Below are positions 35,427 to 44,421 of a stretch of 64,000 bases of DNA, in pieces. Location: the NCBI GenBank assembly GCA_023091665.1, contig JALJCQ010000007.1, positions 1,592,593 to 1,656,592 on the forward strand, read 5' to 3'. Made by a program: the position numbers and the translations under genes. The notes beneath the pieces were generated by a model that was not told where the DNA came from, made no database searches, and saw only the letters and a list, made by a program, of their open reading frames with translations. The DNA is from Pythium myriotylum (taxonomy: Eukaryota > Oomycota > Peronosporomycetes > Pythiales > Pythiaceae). Position 1 is the first letter of the stretch, and every line of letters starts with the position of its first letter.

Positions 35427-35975
35427 ATTGGGTCTGTGCAAGAGTGGGAGGTCTGTGAAGGCTGTGCACTCGGCAAGCTGACTCGCGTCAAGTTCCAGTC
35501 GGGCACGACCAAGCGGTCTGCGAATCTGCTTGACGTCGTGTACAGCGATGTGGCCGGCCCCATGAAGACTCCGACTTTCGGCGGCATGAAGTACTTTGCC
35601 ACGTTCACCGATGACAAGTCTCGACTGTGCAAGTTGTACCTGATGCGGTCCAAGGACGAAGTCTACGACAAGTTCGTCGAGTTCGTCAACTGGGCCGAGA
35701 ACCAAACCGGTCGTCGAGTCAAGGTGCTTCGAACCGACGGCGGCGGCGAGTACCAGTCGGCCAAGCTTGCCAAGTTCTGCCGCAAGCGTGGCATCGAGCA
35801 CGACGTCACGCCGCCATACACGCCTCAGTTGAACGGTGTGGCGGAGCGCATGAACCGAACCATCGGTGAGTGTGGTCGTTGCAAGCTCCACCATGCCAAC
35901 TTGTCCGACGAGTACTGGGGCGAAGCCGTCATGACTGCAGTCGAAGTTCGCAACCGACTTCCGACCCGCGCTCAA
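35427..35975 (+). pseudogene. Copia integrase remainder, cut at the CTCAA site
   Basis: This continues the copy 33509-34954 after the DNA transposon, from the codons for [13 protein letters not shown] through the integrase core ([17 protein letters not shown]) to Arg-Ala-Gln at 35975, where LTR13 begins. The end CTCAA (35971-35975) is the same pol position that ends both truncated minus copies at 4536 and 6882. Linker, reverse transcriptase and RNase H are missing. Confidence 0.92.
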
Positions 35976-36334
35976 TGTTGAAGACGATGCGCCTCGAACC
36001 CAGCGTCATCATTCCAGTTGAAGCTCGGCAGTTGAAGCTCGGCTGTAGAAGAACCTCCTGCAGAAGATTCTCCGTGGAAGATTCGACATGTGGAAGATTC
36101 GACATGTGGAAGATTCTCCGTCTGGTTCTGGTTTGAATCCAGTGCCACCCATCGACTTCGTTGAAGTATCCACGAAGTCAGTTTATGTTTGCATATGTTT
36201 ACGATAGGTAGGACATACATTTGATTATGGTAGCGTAGGACACACACAGACGGCTTAGAGGTAGCAGTAGCGAACTAAGTCCCGATCAATTCACTTTGCA
36301 TTTTGCATCCCACCAACCAAGCGACCTTCCAACA
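35976..36334 (+). repeat. Copia 5' LTR (LTR13), 359 bp, reference copy, subtype a
   Basis: Reference copy for the family: TGTTGAAG at 35976, CCTTCCAACA at 36334. Internal structure: a 15-bp direct repeat (AGTTGAAGCTCGGC twice, 36014-36044); a 16-bp direct repeat around CATGTGGAAGATTCGA (about 36080-36115); a perfect 8-bp inverted repeat GACTTCGT/ACGAAGTC (36154-36179); and an AT-rich stretch 36181-36230. It lacks the AGATTCTCC change found in LTR14 and has GAAGACGATG for GAAGATGATG. Confidence 0.96.
36291..36304 (+). promoter_or_regulatory. Oomycete-type Inr+FPR core promoter in the LTR
   Basis: TCACTTTGCATTTT lies 30 bp before the LTR end. From memory, the Phytophthora core promoter is GCTCATTYYNCAWTTT; with two upstream bases the LTR matches 13 of 16 positions, including the whole NCAWTTT part. 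Transcription would start at about 36293, giving a U3 of about 317 bp and a short R-U5. It is present in the other LTRs too. This is a motif match only. Confidence 0.55.
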
Positions 36335-36352
36335 GGTTATGAGCCCAAGCCC
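36335..36352 (+). other. Primer-binding site, half-tRNA-Met type
   Basis: GGTTATGAGCCCAAGCCC directly follows the LTR (0 nt gap). Its complement, GGGCTTGGGCTCATAACC, has the CUCAUAA anticodon loop of tRNA-Met flanked by stem bases, so priming would use an internal tRNA 3' end near position 39-40, as known for Drosophila copia. The ATG at 36339-36341 in it is also the first gag start codon. Confidence 0.75.
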
Positions 36353-37114
36353 AGCCGACTCTGCCTCCACCGACTTCGCCTCCCCAGCCTTCGCCATGGA
36401 TTCGACCACCCCAGCCCGCATCAACAAGTTCGACGGAACCAACTTCCACACATGGAAGTTCAAGATGCAGATGGTGCTCGAAGAACGCGACGTCTGGGAA
36501 GTTGTCTGTGGAGAGGTCAAACTCGAGCAGTGCCAGACCGACGCGGACCGAGCCCTCTTCAAGAAGAAGTCTCGCAAGGCGCTCGCGATGATCTGTCTCG
36601 CGATGGAAGACTCGCAGCTCCCGCTGGTTCGGTCGGCGAGTGGTGCGCAAGATGCATGGTCAAGACTGGAAGAACACTTCGAGAAGAAGAGCCTTGCCAA
36701 CAAGCTCTTTCTTCGTCGTCGTTTCTTCACGACCATGATGGAAGAAGGTGACGATGTGCTCACGCACATCAACAAGCTCAAGACCCTGGCCGAGCAACTC
36801 GACGCAGTCGGCGCTCCGGTCAGCGAAGACGACTTGGTGATCACGCTTCTCGGCAGTCTCAGCGAGTCGTACCAGTTCCTCATCACGGCGTTGGAGTCGC
36901 GTGTCGACGCGCTCACGTGGGAACTCGTGACGTCTCGGCTGCTCCATGAAGACATGAAGCGCAAGGAGCAAGGTGGCGACGGAGCCACGCTTGGCCAAGC
37001 GTTCATGACAAGTGACGCGAAGCCCAAGGGCCGTGCAGTCAAGAAGACTGGCACGTGCAACTACTGCGGCAAGATCGGTCATTGGGCCGCGGAGTGCCAC
37101 TCGCGTGTCAAGGA

Positions 37115-37148
<34 letters not shown>

Positions 37149-40100
37149 TCCGGCGGCAACGGCAACGGCAACGGAAACGGAAACGGCAACCCTCGGCAAC
37201 GGTTCCAGCGAGCCAACCTTGCGCGAGATGAAGACCCCGGCGAGTACCTGTTCTCGGTCGGGAAGACCCAAGGCAAGTCGAGTCAATCCACGGCGTGGTT
37301 GGTCGACTCGGGTGCGACTCAGCACATGTCGCGAACCAAGCAGTTCATGATGAACTACAAGAAGATTGACCCAGTCGACGTGCATCTGGCCGATGATGGC
37401 ACGGTCCAAGCGGTCGGCGTGGGAGACATTCTCATGTCGATGAAGACTCCAAGCGGTGTCAAGAAGGGTTTGCTCACCAACGTGTGGCATATCCCCAAGC
37501 TCAGCCGCAACCTGTTCTCGGTCGGAAGATTCACGGAGGACGTTGCTCCCGTGACGTTCGACAAGGACGGTTGCTTTGTCATGCTGAAGGGCGCCAAGCG
37601 GACCATCGGCACTCGCATCGGCAAGGGTCTGTTCAAGCTCAACATGTCTCCAGTGTCGACTGAAGCAGCCCACGCCGCCAGTGCAAGACGAGGTCGCGCC
37701 ATGTCCAAGTCGTACCTGTGGCACCTCCGACTCGGTCACATCGGCTTCAGCGGACTCGAAGCCATCGTCAAGAAGGACCTCGCCGACGGACTCGATATCG
37801 GGTCTGTGCAAGAGTGGGAGGTCTGTGAAGGCTGTGCACTCGGCAAGCTGACTCGCGTCAAGTTCCAGTCGGGCACGACCAAGCGGTCTGCGAATCTGCT
37901 TGACGTCGTGTACAGCGATGTGGCCGGCCCCATGAAGACTCCGACTTTCGGCGGCATGAAGTACTTTGCCACCTTCACCGACGACAAGTCTCGACTGTGC
38001 AAGTTGTACCTGATGCGGTCCAAGGACGAAGTCTACGACAAGTTCGTCGAGTTCGTCAATTGGGCCGAGAACCAAACCGGTCGTCGAGTCAAGGTGCTTC
38101 GAACCGACGGCGGCGGCGAGTACCAGTCGGCCAAACTTGCCAAGTTCTGTCGCAAGCGTGGCATCGAGCACGACGTCACGCCGCCATACACGCCTCAGTT
38201 GAACGGTGTGGCGGAGCGCATGAACCGAACCATCGGTGAGTGTGGTCGTTGCAAGCTCCACCATGCCAACTTGTCCGACGAGTACTGGGGCGAAGCCGTC
38301 ATGACTGCAGTCGAAGTTCGCAATCGACTTCCGACCCGCGCTCAAGACTTGTACAAGTCGCCGTACGAAGAATGGTACGGGAAGAAGCCCTTGCTCGCCA
38401 ACTTCAAGGTGTTCGGCTGCCATGCGTACGTCCACGTGCCCAAGGAGAAGCGGTCGAAGTTCGACGCCCGAGCCATCTTGTGTCGGTTCCTCGGCTACTC
38501 GGACCACGAGAAGGCGTATCGGTTTGAAGAAATCGCAACCGGCCGGATCGTCATCAGTCGAGACGCGCAGTTCATGGAAGACACGTTCGACGATGGCAAG
38601 CGCGAAGAACCCTGGAGCAAGTCCGTCGAGTTCCGCGACGATGAAGATGATGAGGATCAGGATGAAGCAACCGACAACCAAGATGATGAAGACATGGGTG
38701 AGCAGCCAGCCTCACCAGCACCAAGTCAGCGCAGCTACGAGCGACCGGAGTGGCAACAGGGCCAGCGGTCGCAGCGTCCAGCAGCACCAGCATCGGCCCA
38801 GCAGCCGAATGTCGACTACGCACCAGGGTCCAAGCGCCACTCTCGCACGCACTCGCTCGAGAACCTGGCTGAACCGCCAGTTGAGAAGCGCTACGGACGG
38901 GTTGGACGCACAAGTGGTGCGACTCCACCACCCACGCAAGGTCCAAGGACATCGCTCGAAGATCTGTCTGCACTGCTCACGTCGATCGAAGAGGAAGGCG
39001 TAGAAGATGAAGACGAAGAAGGCGAAGACGTGCAAGAACAAGGGGGAGAAGATCAAGACCACGATCTCGAAGAATTTGCTCTCGTCGTGAATTCAGGGGG
39101 AGAGTTGCCGACATCGTTCAAGTCGGCGATGGAATCCGACGACGCCAGCAACTGGAAGGAAGCCTGCGACTCCGAGCTTGAGTCGCTCAAGAAGAACGAG
39201 ACATGGGACCTAGTCCCTTTGCCAGCCGGACGCAAGGCCATCACCAGCAAGTGGGTGTTCAAGGTCAAGGAAACCGCCGAAGGACTCGTCGAGCGGTACA
39301 AGGCTCGACTCGTTGCCAAGGGGTTCCTGCAGAAGTACGGCATCGACTTCGAAGAGACATTCGCACCCGTCGCCAAGTTCACGTCGATCCGCACCATCCT
39401 CAGCATCGCCGCTCGACACAAGCTCATGATCCATCAGATGGATGTCAAGACGGCGTTCCTGAACGGCAACCTCGACGAAGAAATCTACATGAAGCAGCCC
39501 GAAGGCTTCGTCGACCAGCGCCACCCCGACTACGTGTGCAAGCTCAAGCGCTCGCTCTACGGTCTCAAGCAGTCGCCACGCATGTGGAACCAGACCATCG
39601 ACGCCTTCATGCGCAAGGTCGGCTTCACCAAGTGCGAGATGGACCACTGCGTGTACGTCAAGCGGAGCGGCTCAGCGATGATCTTCGTGGTGATCTACGT
39701 CGACGACCTCATCCTCGCCTGCAACAGCCTCGAGTTGCTCACGGCGACCAAGCGTGCACTCAGCGAACGCTTCGAGATGTCCGACCTCGGCGAACTCAAG
39801 TACTGCCTCGGCATGGAAGTTGATCAAGACCCCAAGTCCGGCGACGTGACCATGCGGCAGACCAAGTTCCTGCAGTCGATCCTGACCAAGTTCGGCATGC
39901 AAGACTGCAAACCAGTGAGGACTCCTCAAGACCCCGGACTCAAGCTGACCAAGGCCATGTGCGAGGGTGGTTGCAAGCACGAAGACACCATGAAGAACGT
40001 GCCGTACCGAAGTGCAGTCGGCGCACTCATGTACCTCATGGTCGGCACTCGACCAGACCTCGCAGCGGCAGTCGGCACACTCAGCCAGTTCGCCGCGGAC

Positions 40101-40730
40101 CCGTGTCCAACACACTGGCAAGCTCTCAAGCGTGTGCTCCGGTATCTGCAAGCGACTCCGACCTACGGCCTGCAGTTCTCGGCATCGAACGACGGAAGAC
40201 TGGTCGGCTACTCCGACGCCGACTGGGCTGGCGACATCGAGTCACGTCGAAGCACCAGCGGCTACGTGTTCATGCTCAACGGCGGATGCATCAGCTGGCG
40301 CAGCAAGAAGCAGCGAACTGTCGCCCTCTCCTCGACCGAAGCAGAGTACATGGCTCTATCGGAAGCGATCCAAGAAGCCGTGTGGCTCAAGGCGTTCCTG
40401 TGCGAACTCGGCGAAGTTGCAAGCGACCAAGCGCTCACGGTGTACGAAGACAACCAAGGTGCCATCGCGTTGGCCAAGAACCCCGAGTTCCACAAGCGCA
40501 CCAAGCACATCGACATTCGCTACCACTTCGTTCGTGAGAAGGTCGAGGACGGCCAAGTGTGTCTGCAGTATTGCCCGACCCAAGACATGCTTGCCGACAT
40601 CATGACCAAGCCGATCCCCACTGTCCAGTTCGACGTGCTCCGCACCAAGCTTGGTGTTCAAGACGCAGTCGAGTCGAGGGGGAGTGTTGAAGATGATGCG
40701 CCTCGAACCCAGCGTCATCATTCCAGTTGA
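36339..40730 (+). CDS. Ty1/copia gag-pol polyprotein, complete, 1463 aa (reference copy)
   Basis: A single-frame polyprotein with no visible lesion. Residue landmarks from the ATG at 36339: copia gag (UBN2-like) 1-220; CCHC knuckle C240-C243-H248-C253; Asn-Gly repeat about 259-287, longest in the window; protease DSG at 323-325; GAG-pre-integrase about 459-515; integrase core D527, D590, E626 (D,D35E); acidic and Pro/Gln linker about 760-930; reverse transcriptase with D1035 in QMDVKTAFL and YVDD at 1120-1123; RNase H with D1293 and E1334. The last 15 residues are encoded in the 3' LTR, after the polypurine tract. No separate gag stop or frameshift is seen, so the gag:pol ratio must be set otherwise (for example by splicing, as in Drosophila copia). 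The linker has an extra DHDLEE segment not seen in other copies. Confidence 0.97.
40671..40684 (+). other. Polypurine tract
   Basis: GAGTCGAGGGGGAG immediately precedes the 3' LTR and is the presumed plus-strand primer. It is coding, within the last part of pol. The same tract precedes LTR5, LTR9, LTR11, LTR12, LTR18 and LTR19, and on the minus strand LTR3, LTR7 and LTR16. Confidence 0.85.
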
Positions 40731-41043
40731 AGCTCGGCAGTTGAAGCTCGGCTGTAGAAGATTCTCCTGCAGAAGATTCTCCGTGGAAGATTCGACATGT
40801 GAAAGATTCGACATGTGGAAGATTCTCCGTCTGGTTCTGGTTTGAATCCAGTGCCACCCATCGACTTCGTTGAAGTATCCACGAAGTCAGTTTATGTTTG
40901 CATATGTTTACGATAGGTAGGACATACATTTGATTATGGTAGCGTAGGACACACACAGACGGCTTAGAGGTAGCAGCAGCGAACTAAGTCCCGATCAATT
41001 CACTTTGCATTTTGCATCCCACCAACCAAGCGACCTTCCAACA
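40685..41043 (+). repeat. Copia LTR14, shared by two copies, subtype b
   Basis: This is the 3' LTR of the intact copy and 5' LTR of the truncated copy on its right (primer-binding site at 41044-41061). It differs from LTR13 in subtype. A G-to-A change (ATGTGAAAGATTCG near 40801) is otherwise seen only in LTR20. Confidence 0.95.
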
Positions 41044-41047
41044 GGTT

Positions 41048-41848
41048 ATGAGCCCAAGCCCAGCCGACTCTGCCTCCACCGACTTCGCCTCCCCAGCCTT
41101 CGCCATGGATTCGACCACCCCAGCCCGCATCAACAAGTTCGACGGAACCAACTTCCACACATGGAAGTTCAAGATGCAGATGGTGCTCGAAGAACGCGAC
41201 GTCTGGGAAGTTGTCTGTGGAGAGGTCAAACTCGAGCAGTGCCAGACCGACGCGGACCGAGCCCTCTTCAAGAAGAAGTCTCGCAAGGCGCTCGCGATGA
41301 TCTGTCTCGCGATGGAAGACTCGCAGCTCCCGCTGGTTCGGTCGGCGAGTGGTGCGCAAGATGCATGGTCAAGACTGGAAGAACACTTCGAGAAGAAGAG
41401 CCTTGCCAACAAGCTCTTTCTTCGTCGTCGTTTCTTCACGACCATGATGGAAGAAGGTGACGATGTGCTCACGCACATCAACAAGCTCAAGACCCTGGCC
41501 GAGCAACTCGACGCAGTCGGCGCTCCGGTCAGCGAAGACGACTTGGTGATCACGCTTCTCGGCAGTCTCAGCGAGTCGTACCAGTTCCTCATCACGGCGT
41601 TGGAGTCGCGTGTCGACGCGCTCACGTGGGAACTCGTGACGTCTCGGCTGCTCCATGAAGACATGAAGCGCAAGGAGCAAGGTGGCGACGGAGCCACGCT
41701 TGGCCAAGCGTTCATGACAAGTGACGCGAAGCCCAAGGGCCGTGCAGTCAAGAAGACTGGCACGTGCAACTACTGCGGCAAGATCGGTCATTGGGCCGCG
41801 GAGTGCCACTCGCGTGTCAAGGACAACGGCAACGGCAGTTCGAGATAG
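41048..41848 (+). pseudogene. Copia gag, truncated after the zinc knuckle
   Basis: The frame from ATG 41048 is open for 266 codons and stops three codons into foreign sequence. Gag and the CCHC knuckle are complete. Copia sequence ends near 41837 in the GGCAAC (Asn-Gly) repeat, then joins the C-terminal coding end of a DDE transposase lying on the opposite strand. The result is a gag-only product with intact knuckle. It could in principle act as a dominant interfering gag, but nothing in the sequence shows selection for that. The identical junction occurs at 59601, so the break predates the duplication. Confidence 0.9.
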
Positions 41849-43363
41849 TAGTATTTGCCGGGGGTTTTGATCTTGCCAGACCACTCGCCGGCCGCGTTTG
41901 GTTGATCGAGTCTTTTGCTCGCTTTGATGTAGTCGTATTTTGTGCTCTCCCATTTCTGGCTCCATATCTCTTTGATTTTTTTAATCACGAAGGTTTCTGA
42001 GGGCTGACAGAGATGTGTTGCGTTCGCAGGAAAGTATCGCACATCAATGTTTCTTGTCACTAAAACCGCTTTGACCTCAGGTGATGACCCGTGGCCGCTT
42101 GCATTGTCCACGAACAATTCTTTCTGTTCGGCAGCGTGGAGTTGCAGCGGACGTCCTGAATCCACTCACCAAACTTCCGCTTGTCCATCCAACCTTGGGC
42201 TGCGAGCGATAACAAATACCCTTCACATCATCTGGCACATCCCTGATGGGATAGCTCGATTTGTCGTTTTTGAATATCATCATTGGGGTGCAAAGGCGGG
42301 CTGCGCTGCCACCGCATAGTTTGACGACCATCGTCATCCCCTCTCCTCCAGACACAACGTCCATGTACTTGATTTCCTCATCACCACGAAAACCGAGAGT
42401 TTTACCGTTGTCCATGTCCACCATGAAGTGCGTTTCGTCCATGTTAGTAATCGTATCGTCATCGAGAACCTTTGCATCAAAATCTCTCTTCAGCTGACCA
42501 AGGTCGTACGCCACAGACCGCTCGATAAATTCAGTCTTGATGGCACTCACACTCTTTATGTTTTTTTTTTCTTGGTACGATGTTGCACTTGTCACAGAAG
42601 TGTTGGACCCACCGGATATTGATCTTGTCCAAGATGAGCTTTCCGTCTTTGTCTCTCGTAGCCATGTTGAATTTTTCCGATGTTGATGACTGGATGATCC
42701 ACCTCGCAGCCTGCTCCAACAACCGATGCGAGAGCTTCACACCGAGCTTGCGCAGCAAATTGAATTCATCTTTGGGTATGGGTAGATCCACTTGACCCAC
42801 TCACTAGGCTTTCTACCACAGCCGGGTGCGGCCTTTATCATCATTTGCTTGACTTGGTTCGGGTGCAGCTGCACCACACTCACGCGCTTCGTCTTCAGGA
42901 GCTTATCACGATTGTTCCACCACTGACGAGCTTTTTCTTGGTTGGCGTGTTTGGTGCAAGAGCGAAAATACGCAGGAAACTGATCGAGTGCGATCGCTCT
43001 GAAGTTCGTCTCACCCTTTTTTTCTCTTGTTCAATCACCCAGAGCACCACTTCTCGCTTGTGTGCCAATGGCACGACATGCTGAGCAACACGATCCCCCT
43101 TGGCACGACTACGCTTGGTCGTCACAGGGTTCGAACGTGTTGCAGGTGGCGTCATCTTGTGCTGGGGGGCTGTTTGGGTGTACCGGGCGTTCGTTTTGCT
43201 TGGCTGCCTTCGCCGCAGTGATGTTGCAGGGCTCGCACCGCACAAAGCCGCCGTATCCTCCCGTGATTGGCGTGCCGCAAAAGACGTGGCAGCGGCGCCC
43301 GCAACGATCACAACGGTGCGACACATCGCTCGCATCATCGGCACAGGTTGGGCACGACTCCAT
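41838..43363 (-). pseudogene. pogo-like DDE transposase, frameshifted and C-terminally cut
   Basis: Minus-strand coding remnants in order: Cys/His cluster with CPTC, CDRC and CEPC near 43230-43363; a basic helix-turn-helix-like region (QEKARQWWNNRD) near 42830-43070; SHRLLEQAARWIIQSS near 42690-42740; then the catalytic part with MDETHF (42421-42441), FVDNASGHG (42088-42117) and LCQPSET near 41989-42012, followed by KKIKEIWSQKWES. This matches the D-D-D/E layout of pogo/Tigger-type (DDE_1) transposases. At least three frame changes are needed, near 43020-43060, 42790 and a T run at 42561-42570, plus one near 42150. The C-terminus runs straight into antisense copia gag, so the native end and any terminal inverted repeat on this side are gone. 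Not functional as read. Confidence 0.8.
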
Positions 43364-43612
43364 CTTGTGTGTTGCGGTATCGCGGCTTCAGTGAGTTTTG
43401 AGAGAGCACAGCACAGACACCAGCGTCCGGCGACAGTCTGGATACCCCAGTTCTATTTGTGGCATCGCAAGGGCATCGCAATGCCGCACTGATGCAGAGC
43501 GATCGTTCTCTCTGATCTTTCTTTGACTGTGAAACCGCTCCGCTTCAAACTATTCCCGCGGGCACTTTCCTCCGCCAGGAGGCAATCACACATAATGGTC
43601 TGAGCAAAACAG
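43364..43612. other. Gap between transposase and gypsy remnants, no gene seen
   Basis: There is no recognisable coding sequence in these 249 bp. They may hold the 5' flank and inverted repeat of the DDE transposon, but no partner end survives to test this. Confidence 0.5.
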
Positions 43613-44058
43613 ATGGACGCGCAGACTAATTATCAACTCAGACTAATTGCAGTTAACGATGTACTGCCGAGATATATCGGCCCGTTCAAGGTGTTGAAGC
43701 GGAGTGGAAACTCCTACAGGGTCGACCTGCCAACACGGTTGCAGACGCACCCGACGTACTACGTCGGCTCTTCGTCATGAAGAATCCACGGACGAAGAGT
43801 CGTCGGAAACAATTCCAAGCGGAGTTGGGGTCGATATACGACTACCCGCAGTCGTGCACGAGAGCGTGCCCGTCATGGACGATTCCTCGGGCGACTCTAT
43901 CGCGATGCAGGATTCTGCAAGTGGCGTGGCTAGTCCACACGGCGAAGCGCCAAGACGCTCGGCACGGCTTGCTCAAGCCCGTCGAAGTTCGACATGGTCG
44001 TCGGATGCGACAATAGTGTCGTCAGCACGACCTCGGGTTACGATTGCCAAACCCGAAG
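43613..44058 (+). pseudogene. Ty3/gypsy integrase C-terminal remnant
   Basis: From ATG 43613 the frame encodes LPRYIGPFKVLKRSGNSYRV and then DLPTRLQTHPTYYVG before a stop near 43780. This is the integrase C-terminal segment of Ty3/gypsy elements, which typically continues into a chromodomain or variable tail. After the stop, another frame continues with an acidic Ser-rich stretch and PRRSARLAQARR, typical of the following linker, so one frameshift near 43770 is likely. It is cut at 44058 by LTR15. No gypsy protease, reverse transcriptase or LTR lies beside it. It is a different element from the minus-strand gypsy at the right edge. Confidence 0.75.
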
Positions 44059-44417
44059 TGTTGAAGATGATGCGCCTCGAACCCAGCGTCATCATTCCAG
44101 TTGAAGCTCGGCAGTTGAAGCTCGGCTGTAGAAGATTCTCCTGCAGAAGATTCTCCGTGGAAGATTCGACATGTGGAAGATTCGACATGTGGAAGATTCT
44201 CCGTCTGGTTCTGGTTTGAATCCAGTGCCACCCATCGACTTCGTTGAAGTATCCACGAAGTCAGTTTATGTTTGCATATGTTTACGATAGGTAGGACATA
44301 CATTTGATTATGGTAGCGTAGGACACACACAGACGGCTTAGAGGTAGCAGCAGCGAACTAAGTCCCGATCAATTCACTTTGCATTTTGCATCCCACCAAC
44401 CAAGCGACCTTCCAACA
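44059..44417 (+). repeat. Copia 5' LTR (LTR15), subtype b
   Basis: A complete LTR following the gypsy remnant (left flank CGAAG) and directly preceding a primer-binding site (44418-44435). It is the 5' LTR of the split plus element ending at LTR18. Confidence 0.95.
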
Positions 44418-44421
44418 GGTT

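Noticed and set aside
36080..36115. Short direct repeats in every LTR, superficially CRISPR-like
   Set aside because: There are only two tandem copies without spacers, in an LTR of a eukaryotic retrotransposon.
41048..41848. Gag-only frame as a domesticated restriction factor
   Set aside because: The stop is created by an accidental junction with transposase sequence, and the second copy is a duplication of the same event. Nothing shows selection for a gag-only product.
43620..43646. Direct repeat CAGACTAATT twice, as a transposon target duplication
   Set aside because: The two copies are only 7 bp apart with nothing inserted between them, and they lie in the gypsy integrase coding stretch.
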